Assembly (NCBI RefSeq): GCF_050947875.1
Contig: NC_134569.1
Coordinates: 35,873,277 to 35,937,276, forward strand
Source of the DNA: Dermacentor variabilis
Lineage: Eukaryota; Arthropoda; Arachnida; Ixodida; Ixodidae
DNA length: 64,000 nucleotides
Direction: 5' to 3'
The notes under the pieces were generated by a model. It was not told where the DNA came from, ran no database searches, and saw only the letters and a program-made list of their open reading frames with translations. Below are positions 44,208 to 57,052 of this stretch, piece by piece. Each line of letters begins with the position of its first letter. Positions within the stretch are counted from its first letter, which is position 1. Made by a program: the position numbers and the translations under genes.

Positions 44208-47059
44208 TTGGCCACCCTGGTGCAGTACTTAACCACAACCTCCTATATGAACACAACAATCAAACCCCAGACCTCAGTCCCCAGCAGCTGCGAAGCAACT
44301 GACCACGGCGGCGGTCAGATCTGCGACGGAGCAGAGGGTGGTAAGAATCCCTGGCTCCGGACAGGCCGCCATTGGAATATAAACCTGACAACGTTTACCG
44401 CTAGAACGTTATCTAGTGAGGCGAGTCTAGGAGTGCTATTGGGGGAACTAGAGGGCAGTAAATGGGATATAATAGGGTTCAGTGAAGTTAGGAGGCCAAA
44501 AAAAGCATATACAGTGCTAAAAAGCGGGCACGTCCTGTGCTACCGGGGCTTAGCGGAGAGACGAGAACTAGGAGTCGGATTCCTGATTAATAAGAATATA
44601 GCTGGTAACATACAGCAATTCTATAGCATTAACGAGAGGGTGGCAGCTCAAGTTGTGAAACTTCATAAGAGGTACAGAATGAATGTTGTACAGGTCTACG
44701 CCCCTACATCCAGTCATGATGACCAGGAAGTCGAAAGCTTCTATGAATACGTGGAATCGGCGATGGGTAGAGTGAAAACAAAATACACTATTCTGATGGG
44801 TGACTTCAATGCCAAGGTAGGCAAGAAGCAGGCTGGAGGCAAGGCAGTGGGGGAATATGGCATAGGCACTAGGAATAGCAGGGGAGAGTTATTAGTAGAG
44901 TTTGCGGAACAGAATAATATGCGGATAATGAATACCTTCTTCCGCAAGCGGAATAGCCGAAAGTGGACGTGGAGGAGCCCGAACAGCGAGATTAGAAATG
45001 AAATAGACTTCACACTCTGCGCTAACCCTGGCATCATACAAGATGTGGACGTGCTCAGCAAGGTGCGCTGCAGTGACCATAGGGTGGTAAGAACTCGAAT
45101 TAGCCTAGACCTGAGGAGGGAACGGAAAAAACTGGTACATAAGCAGCCGATCAATTAGTTAGCGGTAAGAGAGAAAATAGAGGAATTCCGGATCAAGCTA
45201 CAAAACAGGTATTCGGCTTTAACACAGGAAGAGGACCTTAGTGTTGAAGCAATGAACGACAATCTTGTGGGAATCATTAAGGAGTGTGCAATAGAAGTCG
45301 GTGGTAACTCCGTTAGACAGGATACCAGTAAGATATCGCAGGAGACGAAAGATCTGATCAAGAAATGCCAATGTATGAAAGCCTCTAACCTTACAGCTAG
45401 AATATAACTGGCAGAACTTTCGAAGTTAATCAACAAGCGTAAGACAGATGACATAAGGAAGTTTAATATGGATAGGATTGAACATGCTCTCAGGAATGGA
45501 GGAAGCCTAAAAGCAGGGAAGAAGAAACTAGGAATTGGCAAGTATCATATGTATGCGTTAAGAGACAAAGCCGGCACTATCATTACTAATATGGATGAGA
45601 TAGTTCAAGTGGCTCAGGAGTTCTATAGAGATTTATACAGCATCAGCAGCACCCACGACGAGAATGGAAGAAAGAATAGTCTAGAAGAATTCGAAATCCC
45701 ACAGGTAACGCCGGAAGAAGTAAAGAAAGCCTTGGGAGCTATGCAATGGGGGAAGGCAGCTGGGGAGGATCAGGTAACACCAGATTTGTTGAAGGATGGC
45801 GGGCAGATCATTCTAGAGAAACTGGCCACCCTCTATACGCAATGCCTCATGACCTCGAGCATACCGGAATCTTGGAAGAACGCTAACTTAATCCTAATCC
45901 ATAAGAAAGACTTCTTAGACTTCTGTCAAGCAAAGGACCAGACAGGATTCCGTAAAGGCTACTCAACAATAGACCATATTCACACTATCAATCAGGTGAT
46001 AGAGAAATATGCAGAATATAACCAACCCTTATATATAGCTTTCATTGATTACGAGAATGCGTTTGATTCTGTCGAAACCTCAGCAGTCATGGAGGCATTA
46101 CGGAATCATTACGGATAGCGGCTCCACAGCCACCATAGTCCTCCATAAAGCAAGCAACAAAAATCCCAATAAAGAAAGGCGTCAGGCAAGGAGATACGAT
46201 CTCTCCAATGCTATTCACAGCGTGTTTACAGGAAGTATTCAGAGACCTGGATTGGAAAGAATTGGGGATAAATGTTAATGGAGAATACCTTAGTAACTTG
46301 CGATTCGCTGATGATATTGCCTTGCTTAGTAACTCAGGGGACCAATTGCAATGCATGCTCACTGACCTGGAGAGGCAAAGCAGAAGAGTGGGTCTAAAAA
46401 TTAATATGCAGAAAACTAAAGTAATGCTTAACAGTCTCGGAAGGGAACAGCAATTTACAATAGGTAGCGAGGCACTGGAAGTGGTAAGGGAATACATCTA
46501 CATGGGGCAGGCAATGACGGCGGATCCGAATCATGAGACGGAAATAATCAGAAGAATAAGAATGGGCTGGCGTGCGTTTGGCAGGCATTCTCAGATCATG
46601 AACAGCAGGTTGCCATTATCCCTCAAGAGAAAAGTGTATGATAGCTATGTCTTACCAGTACTCACCTACGGGGCAGAAACCTGGAGGCTTACGAAAAGGC
46701 TTCTACTCAAATTGAGGATGACGCAACGAGCTATGGATAGAAGAATAATGGGTGTAACGTTAAGGGATAAGAAAAAAACAGATTGGGTGAGGGAACAAAC
46801 GCGAGTTAATGACATCTTAGTTGAAATCAAGAAAAAGAAATGGGCATGGGCAGGACCTGTAATGAGGAGGGAAGATAACCGATGGTCATTAAGGGTTACG
46901 GACTCGATCCCAAGGGAAGGGAAGCGTAGCAGGGAGCGGCAGGAAGTTAGGTGGGCGGATGAGATTAAGAAGTTTGCAGGGACGACATGGCCACAATTAG
47001 TACATGACCGGGGTTGTTGGAGAAGTATGGGAAAGGCCTTTGCTCTGCAGTGGGGGTAA
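44208..47059 (+). pseudogene. RTE ORF: endonuclease and reverse transcriptase, broken (copy 2)
   Basis: The first frame (44208-45158) holds the APE-type endonuclease: RTLSSEASL, KWDIIGFSEVRR, VQVYAPTSS, ILMGDFNAKVG, NEIDFTLC, CSDHRVVRTRI. Two stops follow (near 45157 and 45404). The reverse transcriptase resumes at about 45468. Compared with copy 1 it lacks about 93 bases after LIHKK, which removes the NYRPISLLSV motif, and about 35 bases after EALRN, which shifts the frame. Another shift lies in an A-run near 46160. The catalytic FADDIALLSNSG and the C-terminal region (46208-47059) are in the last frame. Confidence 0.88.
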
Positions 47060-47076
47060 CCAGACTGATGATGATG

Positions 47077-47089
47077 ATTTCTCTCATTA
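47077..47089. repeat. Target-site duplication, right copy, of RTE copy 2
   Basis: ATTTCTCTCATTA, identical to 44002-44014. Confidence 0.9.
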
Positions 47090-47650
47090 ACCAGTGCACC
47101 AAATTTGATGAAGTTTGCTTCATTTAAGGAACAAGTTAAAATCTAGTGACTGTTAGCTGCAAATTTCTTATTTATATTTTTCGGAGAAGGAAAATAGAAA
47201 GTTTACAACTCTAACTCAGCAATGAAAAAGGATATCACAATTCCGCGCCTTTCACCTAATAGCACATCTAAAGCGGACAAAATTGATATATTATACATGG
47301 CTCTCAAATGGACCACTAACTTCTGAGTATAATTTTTGATAATTCCTTGTCAAGAACGTAACAAATTCGTGTAAGATATAAATTGCTAAATCGAATTTGT
47401 CCGCTTTGGGTGCTCTAACGGATGCAGTTTACAGAACTGCGATATCTGCCATGTGGGCTGAGCAACGAATTGGTAAGCTTAATGCTCCTATTTTTCTTTT
47501 TCTAACTTGCCACTTTTTGAAAATTTTGTTTCGAAAATTCAGGCCCTAAATCGATTTTCCGCTTACAATATTCACTATAATTTGAATTTCCCTCTCAATT
47601 GCAATGAATTTCATTAAAATTGGCCCAGTGGTTATCTCAGAAAAGCTTTT

Positions 47651-50600
47651 GTACGTTTTACTTGTATTTGCATAGGAGGTATCGGAGTTGCGCCCGAGCT
47701 AAAGCAACCTCCGTGTTTCCTCATAAACTGACCTTAGCAGACACTGGGTTTCCATATTCGCTGCACAACTCTTGCAAATGACGAAAGGACATTACGTTAT
47801 GGCTAGGACAGAGCAAAGAGCGCTGTTTCATCAGGGCCCTGTGCCGGCTATTAACACCTACTCTTTACGAAGATGTACCGACCAAAGCAAGTGAGAACGA
47901 TTAAGCATGTATATTCATGACACTAACAGTGGCATTAAGATTGCACGATGCTATATATGATGGCATCATAAATATGCTTTGCCGCTACTTGCGACACTAC
48001 CAGCCTGAGCATTTAAATTGCTCTTTGGTTTAAGCACAGTGCATTTTAGAGATCTTCCGCGCTTGACTCAGGAAGCGCAGTCAGTAACTAAAGAAAAGCA
48101 TATGTTTGCGATACTCTCTCCTTAACGAAAGAAAGAAACCTTACTGGGCAAATAGACTTTCCTTGCCACCAGCCACTAGTAGGCAACAGCACAAAACAAA
48201 AAAATAATAAGAAAGAAAGAAGAGAAAATGAATTACTGATTGGTCGTGCTCCGTTCCGAATTCAGGAAAGTGAAGTCTTCGTAGGTCTTTCAGATGAAAG
48301 GGATGAAAAAGGCAAGAGTCTGGCTCCGTGACACTCAAGGAACGCATGCACAAAGCGCACAAAAGAACGACGTTTCCATGGAGACAGATGGGCTAAAACG
48401 TTATTTATTTTGTGCTCCAAGCTTGCAGAACGTCCAAAAAGCCCGCCATCGGCGGCGAGCAAGCTCGGCTCTCTTTCTGAGCTCATTTGGGCTGCTTGTA
48501 AATTATTCACCAGGGTTTTCTCTTCGGCTCGCCATGCCCCAACTTTTATTATCGGTGATGCGGGCCTCGCTACATGCAGCTGAGTCCCTAAAGGCTCGCT
48601 TCACTGCGACAGCATGCGGATGGCCCGTGGGGAATGATTTTTTACCGCAGATGCTATTAGGACAACAGCCGCGGCATGTGCCGAAAACCAAATTTAATCT
48701 GTTCCTTCTTCCCATACGTGCTCTGTCGTCTGACCAAATATCCCGCTCTTCTTATTATTCAGGCGCCGGATTCATCGTCTCGGCTAGGCTTCGTGCTTTG
48801 TCTTTCGTACCGCGGACGCAATGAAAAAAGAAAAGAAAGAAAGCTGTGAATTTTTTGAATATGCAATGCTTTAGAAGCGGAGGCTCGATTCCTGCGTTTG
48901 AACACCTTTCGCCTTATACACACATGATAGAAAAGTACAAAACAAACATTTTGTGCTGCCGGAACTTACACACCCATTAGCAACAAAATAGATATTCACA
49001 GTGCTCCAAATTTGGTATATCTGAATGTTAGGTAAAGCAACGAATGGGCAAAGAGGGGACAAAATACGATATTTGCTAATTCCCTACTTTATATGCACAT
49101 CCACGCATTTTCCCTATTTTTTTGCAAATCGAACTTGAACAAACTGCTCAACATTGATTAACTTTAGCCCATTTCTTTCTTATATCTCTGAAAACCTCAA
49201 ACTTTATTTTTTGCACTGAACAGCACGTTAGGCTTAATGTCTTGAATATGGCGCTAGACCAAAGGCAGCATGGATATGCGATTATGCTTACTGCAAAACT
49301 TCAGTATTTACCGTCGATTTTACAATTTCAATTAACTCAGCATATGGTTTGCTTTCTGCCAGCGTGCCGTGTTCGTAGAGCTCGGAAACAGAGGAGAAAA
49401 TCTGGTTAAATTCAAGCTCGGTTTTGCTTCTTTTTCAAAAAAAAAAAAAAAAGAACGTTCAATTTTGCCCATAATTCGAAGCTGTGACACGATAGGTGCT
49501 GCAATATTATGCGCAGTAAGCCTTGCTCAATTTCCTGTAATATCCCATGGACTAAACACTTACAAAAAAGCGCGACAAATCCCCTTTCGAGAAGAAAGCT
49601 TTATTGTGGGATGGCTGTTTGAGTCACTTTCGTTTCGGGAAGTGGCAAAACTACAGGCAGTGGCAAAGTGAGAAGTGAACGCGTTTTCTTTTTTTTTTGC
49701 TCCTCTTAGCTAGCCTGCTTTCCGCTTCTTATTGTTGGCTTCGTTTAACTATTTTTTCTTCTTTTTTCCCCTCGGATCTGGTTTATGGGAAACCGCAGGA
49801 TGTAGCGTCAGTGAATTATTTTAGCGAGCGTTCAAAAGGCTACACACAGTATTCGCCCAGCGCAGCGTTCTTCTTTGCTGTTGCACTGGCAAAATGGCTG
49901 CGGGTCTTTACTACCAATCCACGCAGGGCACTTTCTTTATTTATTTATAAAATTCTCACAGAGCACTTCGGTATTTTACGGCAGGAAACTAGTGGATTTA
50001 CTGCAAGCGATATCACAGCCACTTGGACAGTGAGCCCATGCATGATATTCATGGCTGTAAAATTAGCATCATTCTTTAAGGAGGTGTGATCGTTCTTCAT
50101 GTCGGTTACACCAAATTATTTTTTAATAAAGGAAATAGAAGAATACAGGTGCAAATGGCCAATTTCGCTTTGTGCTTGCAAATTCTGTTGGAGCTGTCAA
50201 TTATGGAAACTCTTGGCAATGACGAACGGAATAGAATTATTCATGTGAACAAATGTAAAAACATCACAAAGAGAAAGAAAAGAAAGCGGTAAAGGGTGAA
50301 AAATGAGACGAATAAGATTACACCAGACAGCCATACGCAAAATATCAGCGTTGCAGACGATAGTTTAGTCCCATGGTTGACAAAGCTTGCAGTACAGCTT
50401 TGCGAGCCTCATACCGATTTGACGCGCGATACTTCAGAAGCAATATGTCATTAAACGCAGTTCGTGCAAGATTAAGTTGTTTAAACTTGCTAAGGAAGTT
50501 TCAACAGCCTAATCGTATAAACTTCGTTAAGTTCAACAACTTAATCATGGAAACGATCGTTGAAGCTTGCTGAGCAAATTTCAACGATCAGAGTTAACAA

Positions 50601-53600
50601 AGAGTAAACTCACGGCAGTTTATTTTTCTAGAATACCAAAGAATTCTCACCGCTATATTATTTATATAGGTTTGTGTAAGCGAATATTGCACAGCGTGTG
50701 ATGCCAGCTACCCTTTCTTGCTTCGGCAGTGCGCACCTCGGTAAACGGTAGCAGCTTAAACGGAATTGCTGGTTAAACAGAATAGGCTATCAGTTGGTTG
50801 TTTTTGTATTTAAACGGTGTAAATGAAACTTTCGTCAAATGGAACCAAAATGCTAGCAACATCCAATAAATGGCATCACAGAATTCCCTCTAAAGGATTT
50901 TTGTGTAAAAGGACATTATCTAGCTCTTTGTTTTTTTTTTGTTGTTGTTGTTTCTTTTCGCATCACCAGTCTTGTGCGAAGAAAGCGGTTATTACTGGAC
51001 GTGCGGCATGTGTCGAGCGTAAAGCGTTTTCTTGCCATCTTGAATAGCGAAGCAGTCATGGTGACTTCTGTGGCTGCTGTTACGAAATTTTGTCGCTCAA
51101 GACCAAGCAGCTTTGCACAGTGCCAATTGCTCCCTCGATGTCTCCGCCGACAAAGTCAGCAATGATGCCAGAGAATTTCTGGAATATAACTGCAGTGATA
51201 AACACCGTTAATCGGCTATCAGAACGCGACCGACCTCGGTTCACGTTGACAGAGGATCCAGATTTGGCGCACGCATTAGCAGTATTTTCTTCTCTGTGTA
51301 GTAACAACACGACGATGGTAGAAGTGTAGACTGACCTGGCAGCATGCAAGCATATCTACGTGCAGCAGCACCTTCGGCAACCTTCTTGTTTTCTTATTCT
51401 GTTGGTCTCATTGCCACTTGGAGAAAGGTTAGGTTCCTTAATTTTATAAATCAGTTCTTTTGGACATTCGTTTGTCTGGATTCGTAGGCAGTCCCTGGTG
51501 AGTCCAAATTAGCGGTCGGCGACCTTACTGGGTGCACAACCGAGAACCAAGTTTTAAATGGTAACCACGTTGTCATTCTCTCTTTTCTTTTTGACTAGCT
51601 CCTCTTGTCACTTATTAATGCTCAACATTTCTGACAATGGTGTTAACAAGAGGCCTTGTGACATGTCGGGTTGCACCCCTGTACCTCTTTCTGGGTAAAC
51701 GGCCACTCTTGTTAAGCGAAGCATATCTCTCTGGTCCCTTGATTTTGCCTCTAACGAGATTATGCTGTACTTGAAGGTTAGGCCGGCTCGAGCAGGCAAA
51801 GAAAAAATAACAAAAATGAAACTTAAGTAAAATTCGGATGGCGGCGACACACGGTTCACGAAACTTTCTGGTAAGAACATTGCATCTCACAGAAAAGAAC
51901 ATACATGCAAGAGAAGAAAATATTCACGCCAAATTAAAATAGGCACATTGTGCGTCACAACAAGCACATAGAGCTCGTGAAGTACTGACAGATTAAAAAA
52001 ATAAATAAAGTGAAAGTAACATAATGCGCGCCCACTCTCACTTAACATTAAGTACGAGTAAGCAGCATTGCAGCGGATGAGTATGCACGTAAAATTAGTC
52101 CACGCAGATCACAGAGTAATTCTGTAATTCTCATCAATTCGAGTAATTCCAGTAATTCCCAGCTATTTTTGTTGCTTGCAGCATTTCTTTTAAAGCTGTC
52201 ACTAGGCGATTTTGCAGTTGATTGTTGACTATAGACCAATACTTTTCTGCTCAGGCCGGTCCTCTATCCGGAGCGCGCGATCAATCGTTTAGCTTTTCTT
52301 TCTGTGTGTCACGATTAGTTGTCTTCTGATTCCAAGCAGGATAACGCAGCATTTTGGGTTAGAAAATACCTTATTTCAGCTGTTCTTAGAGTTTACGCAT
52401 TGTTTATCCAGCCTTTGTATTGTGCTTTAAATAGAGAGGCTGACGTTTAGTTGAATATTAAGTTTAATCTTGAGTCAGTGCGCGATAAAAACGAGTTTTG
52501 ACTACCAAACCTGCTAACATATGAACTCTAACATGCTTAAAATCCTTGGACGCGACACCGAGGAAGAATTGCGGGGGGGGGGGAGGGGGGGGGGAAGGGC
52601 GCTCGCTTTAAGCTTGTTCTGAGCAGACACTTTTTGAGGGATACAAACGCACTTCATTAACACCCCTTTTTGAACGCAGCACACAGGCAGCAGCCAACTT
52701 AGAGCAGCAAATACTGACCATCAACAAATTATTTTTGGTAAGAGTTACTTTACTAGCAAACTTGTGGTTTCCAATTTCACTTGCTTCAGGAACTTGCTCG
52801 AGGCAAGATCGAGGTTATGGGGTCCTTTAACTACCTAGAAACGTCCAACGGATGTTCAAAGACGAACCAGCGAATATTTTCCGCAAGGAGAATTTATTTT
52901 TAGTAAAGCTTGACGTAACGTTCGTAAAGTCGTTTAGAACGAACCCAAATTCCTAAAGGCTGCGAACAATTCGGGAGGCGCCTATGGACTACCTTTTTCG
53001 AACCATGCTTCAATGCTTGGACAGATAATTTATGCAACTGTTAGAACTATAAGACTTAATTTTGTTATCAATGTGCACCGCCTTTGCTATATTATGCTTG
53101 ACCATGTTTCCCTGTATGGCACAGTGCCTAGAAATCTATGCAATAATATGTCATAGGGAAATTCCCTTGCCTTTATTTAAGTACATGATGTATTAAAGCG
53201 TGATTACTTTTATGCGTTCATATAACTGCTATGCAGCGACACCTGAGAGTACCTAAATATAACTTATTTGAGTGGGTGTGATAGTGAACGCATAAAGGTC
53301 AAGGCGGAAGTAACTGCATATAGAATTCTTCGTTAGGGGTAGTAATTACGTATGCTAACTTGAACATTCGATATGCTCCCTCGCACAGGTGATGTAGAAC
53401 GCGGACTTGTAACAGTCATTTTGCACTGTGTACCTGTGCAAACATGAATTCATATTCATGACTCCGCGTTAGCTGATCCGCGGCGATTTCCGGTAGGACA
53501 CTTTTATGAAAGCCACCCGGCACCTTAGCGGAAACTTAAGCAATGGATAGCCCCTGTGGAGGCACACTCAATTTCCGACCCACCAAAACTACATAACTGA

Positions 53601-55739
53601 AGCCTATCACGTAGCACACAAGCGTGACTTGCCGTATCAAACGCTCGCGCTTAACATCAAGAAATACAGCGCTGTAATTTTCCCACATCGCCTTTAGTTT
53701 TCAAGATGCGTTACAAGATTTATTATTACACCCACGGTGTAACGACATCTGTGCAATCCCGCGGTGTTACAGGAGACTATCTGAGTGCTTTCAAACTCTG
53801 TCATCACTCTTTATACCTCACTGCTATTCACGCAGTGCTTACCTGTTTTTACGACATATACTTCTCTATGAAATTTCCAATTTAGAAGAGTACGCGCCTA
53901 TACTGAGGTAGAGAAAACTCAAATAGCGGCATGGCAGACAGTAATGTTAATATCCTTTCTCCAATGGCTGAGTATTTCATTTCTTTTCTCATGGCATTTG
54001 CGTATTGCATAAAGGCGTTGCGATAAAGTAAAGCTCACTCTCAAAGCTGGTCTTAAGTTATTTGTCGCGCCTCGCTTACTCTGATACGTGAATACACGAC
54101 GCTCACAGTCACGTATGTATACAGTACTTAACTCAACATAACTAGACTTTCTCCTTTTAGGCTTCAAATGGCAAGATCCTTCCATGATGCCAGCGCAAAA
54201 TTTGTTAAGCAAGCTTACAAAACAATTTCAAACTTCCTGAGTGCTGACTTAACCAATGGGTTAACTTCCTACAAAAATAAAATACCATTTCACTTGCGGG
54301 TAGCCTTTATTTATAGTCAACGATTCTTCGCTCATACCGTTTCTTCCGCTACAGTCTGTCTTGAAGCTCTCAAAAGTGTAATATTACGGCAAATCAACGT
54401 ACACTGCGCTGACTGCAGCTGTTTTAACGCTGCACTGTCTTTCCAGTTTTATCGCTTATTGAAATTGGGACCCGTGAAATCTGTAAAGAAAGAACAATCA
54501 TGTGGCTTCACGCATGACTAAACGCGGGCGGAGATACGCATGATACAGACACAAGATCTTGGCATGTTTGCGGTTCAGCTAGCATTAGACTGTAACAGAG
54601 AAGCTACCAAGACAGCTTCTCGGGGGATGACTACACTCCCGAGCTTCGTTTGCGATATCCGCTCGGTATGATGTTCTGCTCTGATTCGTTTTTACCAAAT
54701 CATGGAGCGTTCGCACTAAATAAAAATAACCTTTTGCGTGATTCGTGTCTTTAAAAGGAAATAAGGTTATTAGAAGGCTTCATCTTTAGAAAAATTGTAC
54801 ATATTGGCAGCTAAGCATAACCTTCTGCAGATAAAGTCTTAGGCCCTCGGATATTCTATCATAAGTTAATTTGGCCATGCTAAAAGCACCATAACATTAA
54901 CACAACACCTTTCATAAAATTTGTAAATCGGAAACTTACAGGACTCACACTGCAAAGCTGATTTTTTGAAGTTACGCTTCATTTTCTTCCTGGATTATTA
55001 TAAGTTCAAACATAAGAAACAAAATATTTAAGTACATATGCATATACGCATATAATACTGACGACTGGCCGGATTTATATGAAATGAAGTGACGTCTACC
55101 TATTTCTATGTAGGATGATCCTTAGAACTTTCACAAGAAAATAACTAAATGGTAAAAAACCTCGCACTAAGGCATTCACTTTTAGAGAACTTGCATACAG
55201 AACACAGTGTCTGCTTTTAGACCTAAAGGCTAAACACGCAAAAAAAATCAATGGCGCTAATAATGAGGCTGTTCTTGATTGCAATGTTCCTGCTGTTTTC
55301 TTCGAAATTCTTGTCTGTGGACACACGAAAATCTTCCCTCTAACCGATGTACTTCGGGACCTGCACCCCTTACTAAATCGCATACTTTTGAAAAATCACC
55401 CCTTACGGAATCCGGCGTCTCTATAGTCTCACGAATGCAGTGTACTTTCACACAGTCGCGGCATTCAGTAGAACCTTTTCAGACAAGCTGTTTGGTTAGT
55501 GGGGTTGATCTCTCTGCCTTTCCTCTCCTTACCGCATATCTTTTATTCCGTATACGGTGAAAAATTCGCGATGTTACTAATGATGGGTGCTATATACAGA
55601 TACGTGGCATTCTCTCTTTGACAATTTTCTTGCGGCCTCCAGGCAATACTTTCTCCAACTGTCGTAACGCCAGGATGACATGCAATCTTTTGCATGTCAG
55701 CCATTTGCGACACAGGGCTAGTTGGTATTGCATTCTGTA
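47651..55739. other. Long intergenic stretch, no supported gene
   Basis: About 8 kb of AT-rich DNA. It contains A-runs (49439-49452), a T-run (50931-50940), two long G-runs at 52573-52594 (11 G, A, 10 G) and a small inverted repeat near 50470-50545 (ATTAAGTTGTTTAAAC against GTTCAACAACTTAAT). Short ORFs such as 51090-51329 and 54168-54521 have no recognised domain. I see no splice-supported exon. Confidence 0.4.
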
Positions 55740-56015
55740 GTGGAAACAGCGCAAGAAACGAAGACTGAGACACACACGTCAGTATACCAGTCGGTTCAAA
55801 AGTGAAAAATGGACTAGTTGGTATGGAAGCATGGCTAAATTCAGAGCGCGAACTTTTGGGGCACAAACTAAGGCACAAGAAAAGACAAGACACGGTGCCG
55901 TGTCCTGTCTTTTCTTGTACCTTAGCTTGTGTCCCAGTAGTTCGCGCTCTGAATTTAACCAGTAGGTTGCATCACTCATCGTTTCTGGGGCTGTTCCCAC
56001 GACAAGATGCCAGGA
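55740..56015. repeat. Palindromic foldback element
   Basis: A near-perfect inverted repeat of about 63 bases per arm is centred on 55896-55897: GGCTAAATTCAGAGCGCGAACT (55833 on) and CACAAGAAAAGACA on the left, with TGTCTTTTCTTGT and AGTTCGCGCTCTGAATTTAACC (to 55960) on the right. Weaker homology extends outward: CGTTTCTGGGGCTGTTCCCA near 55980 matches the reverse complement of TGGAAACAGCGCAAGAAACG near 55741. Both strands therefore show similar ORFs, which are palindrome artefacts. Confidence 0.75.
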
Positions 56016-56979
56016 TAACGTTCTGCCGAACCTACCCTTGAACAAGACTAAACAATATCGAAGAAAAATACATCTTCTCTGCTCCCTCAAAGCTTTAGCA
56101 AACGTTTAGTGCACCAAGCTGAGCTATGACGACAGTTTAATTAATTTTGACGTCTCAATATACGCTGCCGTTGTTTAGCTACCTTTAAGAGCATGATGAC
56201 CACCCTATACGTGTCCTGGCCGATGAAGCTGTTCAGCGCAATGGAACGGTAGCACTACATGTATAAGACCAACCTGTTGGGCTTTAGCAGTAAAGCTATG
56301 CGGTTGTATTTCTGTTTGGTAAGTACCAAAGTGTCACATCATGATTCGTCATGGTGTGAAACCATGAAACGTACATTCATCGTTACGTAGCATTATTAAC
56401 CTTGTGATTTCTCTAAAGCACCACAAACACCAGAGACGACCAACTGCACCTTCGTTTCTCCACTCTTTTCAGCGATGGCCAAACATTTTCCGTGTAAATG
56501 ACCATAAGTTACTTCAAAAGATGCACCATCAGAAAGAGCTAGTAGTGACTGTCAACGTTTGACGCACAGGCTGTCAAGTGGGACGCTCTTGTCGAGGTGG
56601 CAGCTTGTGCGAAACACACAAATCTCTGCGAGTGACCTTTTACGTAATGGCTTGTGACTGCTTATTGGACCTTGCAAAGTTCCTCCAAAGTGGGCACCAA
56701 AACACTCCGTCGAGTGTAGCGTCTAAAATCGGCTCTTTATAATACAGGCTTTGTATGCATTCCTCTTGGCATGGTCATCAAATGTAAAAGGCGATCGGAC
56801 ATCGGCTTCTGCGCAGTGGCCTGACACGGGCTTCTGTGGCAACCTGCACGACGAGGCGAGGTTTTCCAGCACGACTCCCGCATGTTTCCTCGATTACGGA
56901 CTGCCAACACGATCAAAGCGTCATCGCTGCCGGTCGGGAGTTTAAACAGCTGGCGTATTCCTCAGGGGGCGCGAGAACA
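56016..56979. other. Intergenic stretch leading into the 57 kb LINE
   Basis: No supported gene. The last part (about 56710-56980) may belong to the 5' UTR of the LINE that follows. Confidence 0.4.
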
Positions 56980-57052
56980 GTGCATCGAGCGCTGCTTCTA
57001 AACATCTGCTCTTTGCAATGAAGGTATGTAAACAGTTTCCACTATTCGTTAA

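Larger units (their letters stand above)
44015..47076 (+). mobile_element. RTE-clade LINE, copy 2, with tRNA-like 5' head
   Basis: A perfect 13-base target duplication (44002-44014 and 47077-47089) defines the inserted unit precisely. It starts with a tRNA-like sequence, continues with a non-coding leader to about 44400, then endonuclease and reverse transcriptase, and ends CAGACTGATGATGATG. It is the longest of the three copies at the 5' side. Internal deletions, stops and a frameshift make it non-autonomous. Confidence 0.92.
43996..47650. repeat. Large degenerate foldback element, split by RTE copy 2
   Basis: Leaving out the RTE insertion, the sequence from about 43996 to 44014 and 47090 to 47650 is a degenerate palindrome centred near 47340. 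The inner arms are clearest: AGCACATCTAAAGCGGACAA (47260-47280) against TTGTCCGCTTTGGGTGCT (47398-47415). The outer arms also align: CATTAACCAGTGCACCAAATTT on the left and the reverse complement of AAAATTGGCCCAGTGGTTATCT on the right. It has no ORF and is probably an old non-autonomous foldback transposon. Confidence 0.6.

Noticed and set aside
51090..51329. 79-codon ORF
   Set aside because: Balanced composition, but no family recognised and an equally long frame lies on the opposite strand.
55543..56090. Three overlapping ORFs sharing WLNSERELLGHKLR and related peptides
   Set aside because: The shared peptides arise because the DNA is a palindrome read on both strands.
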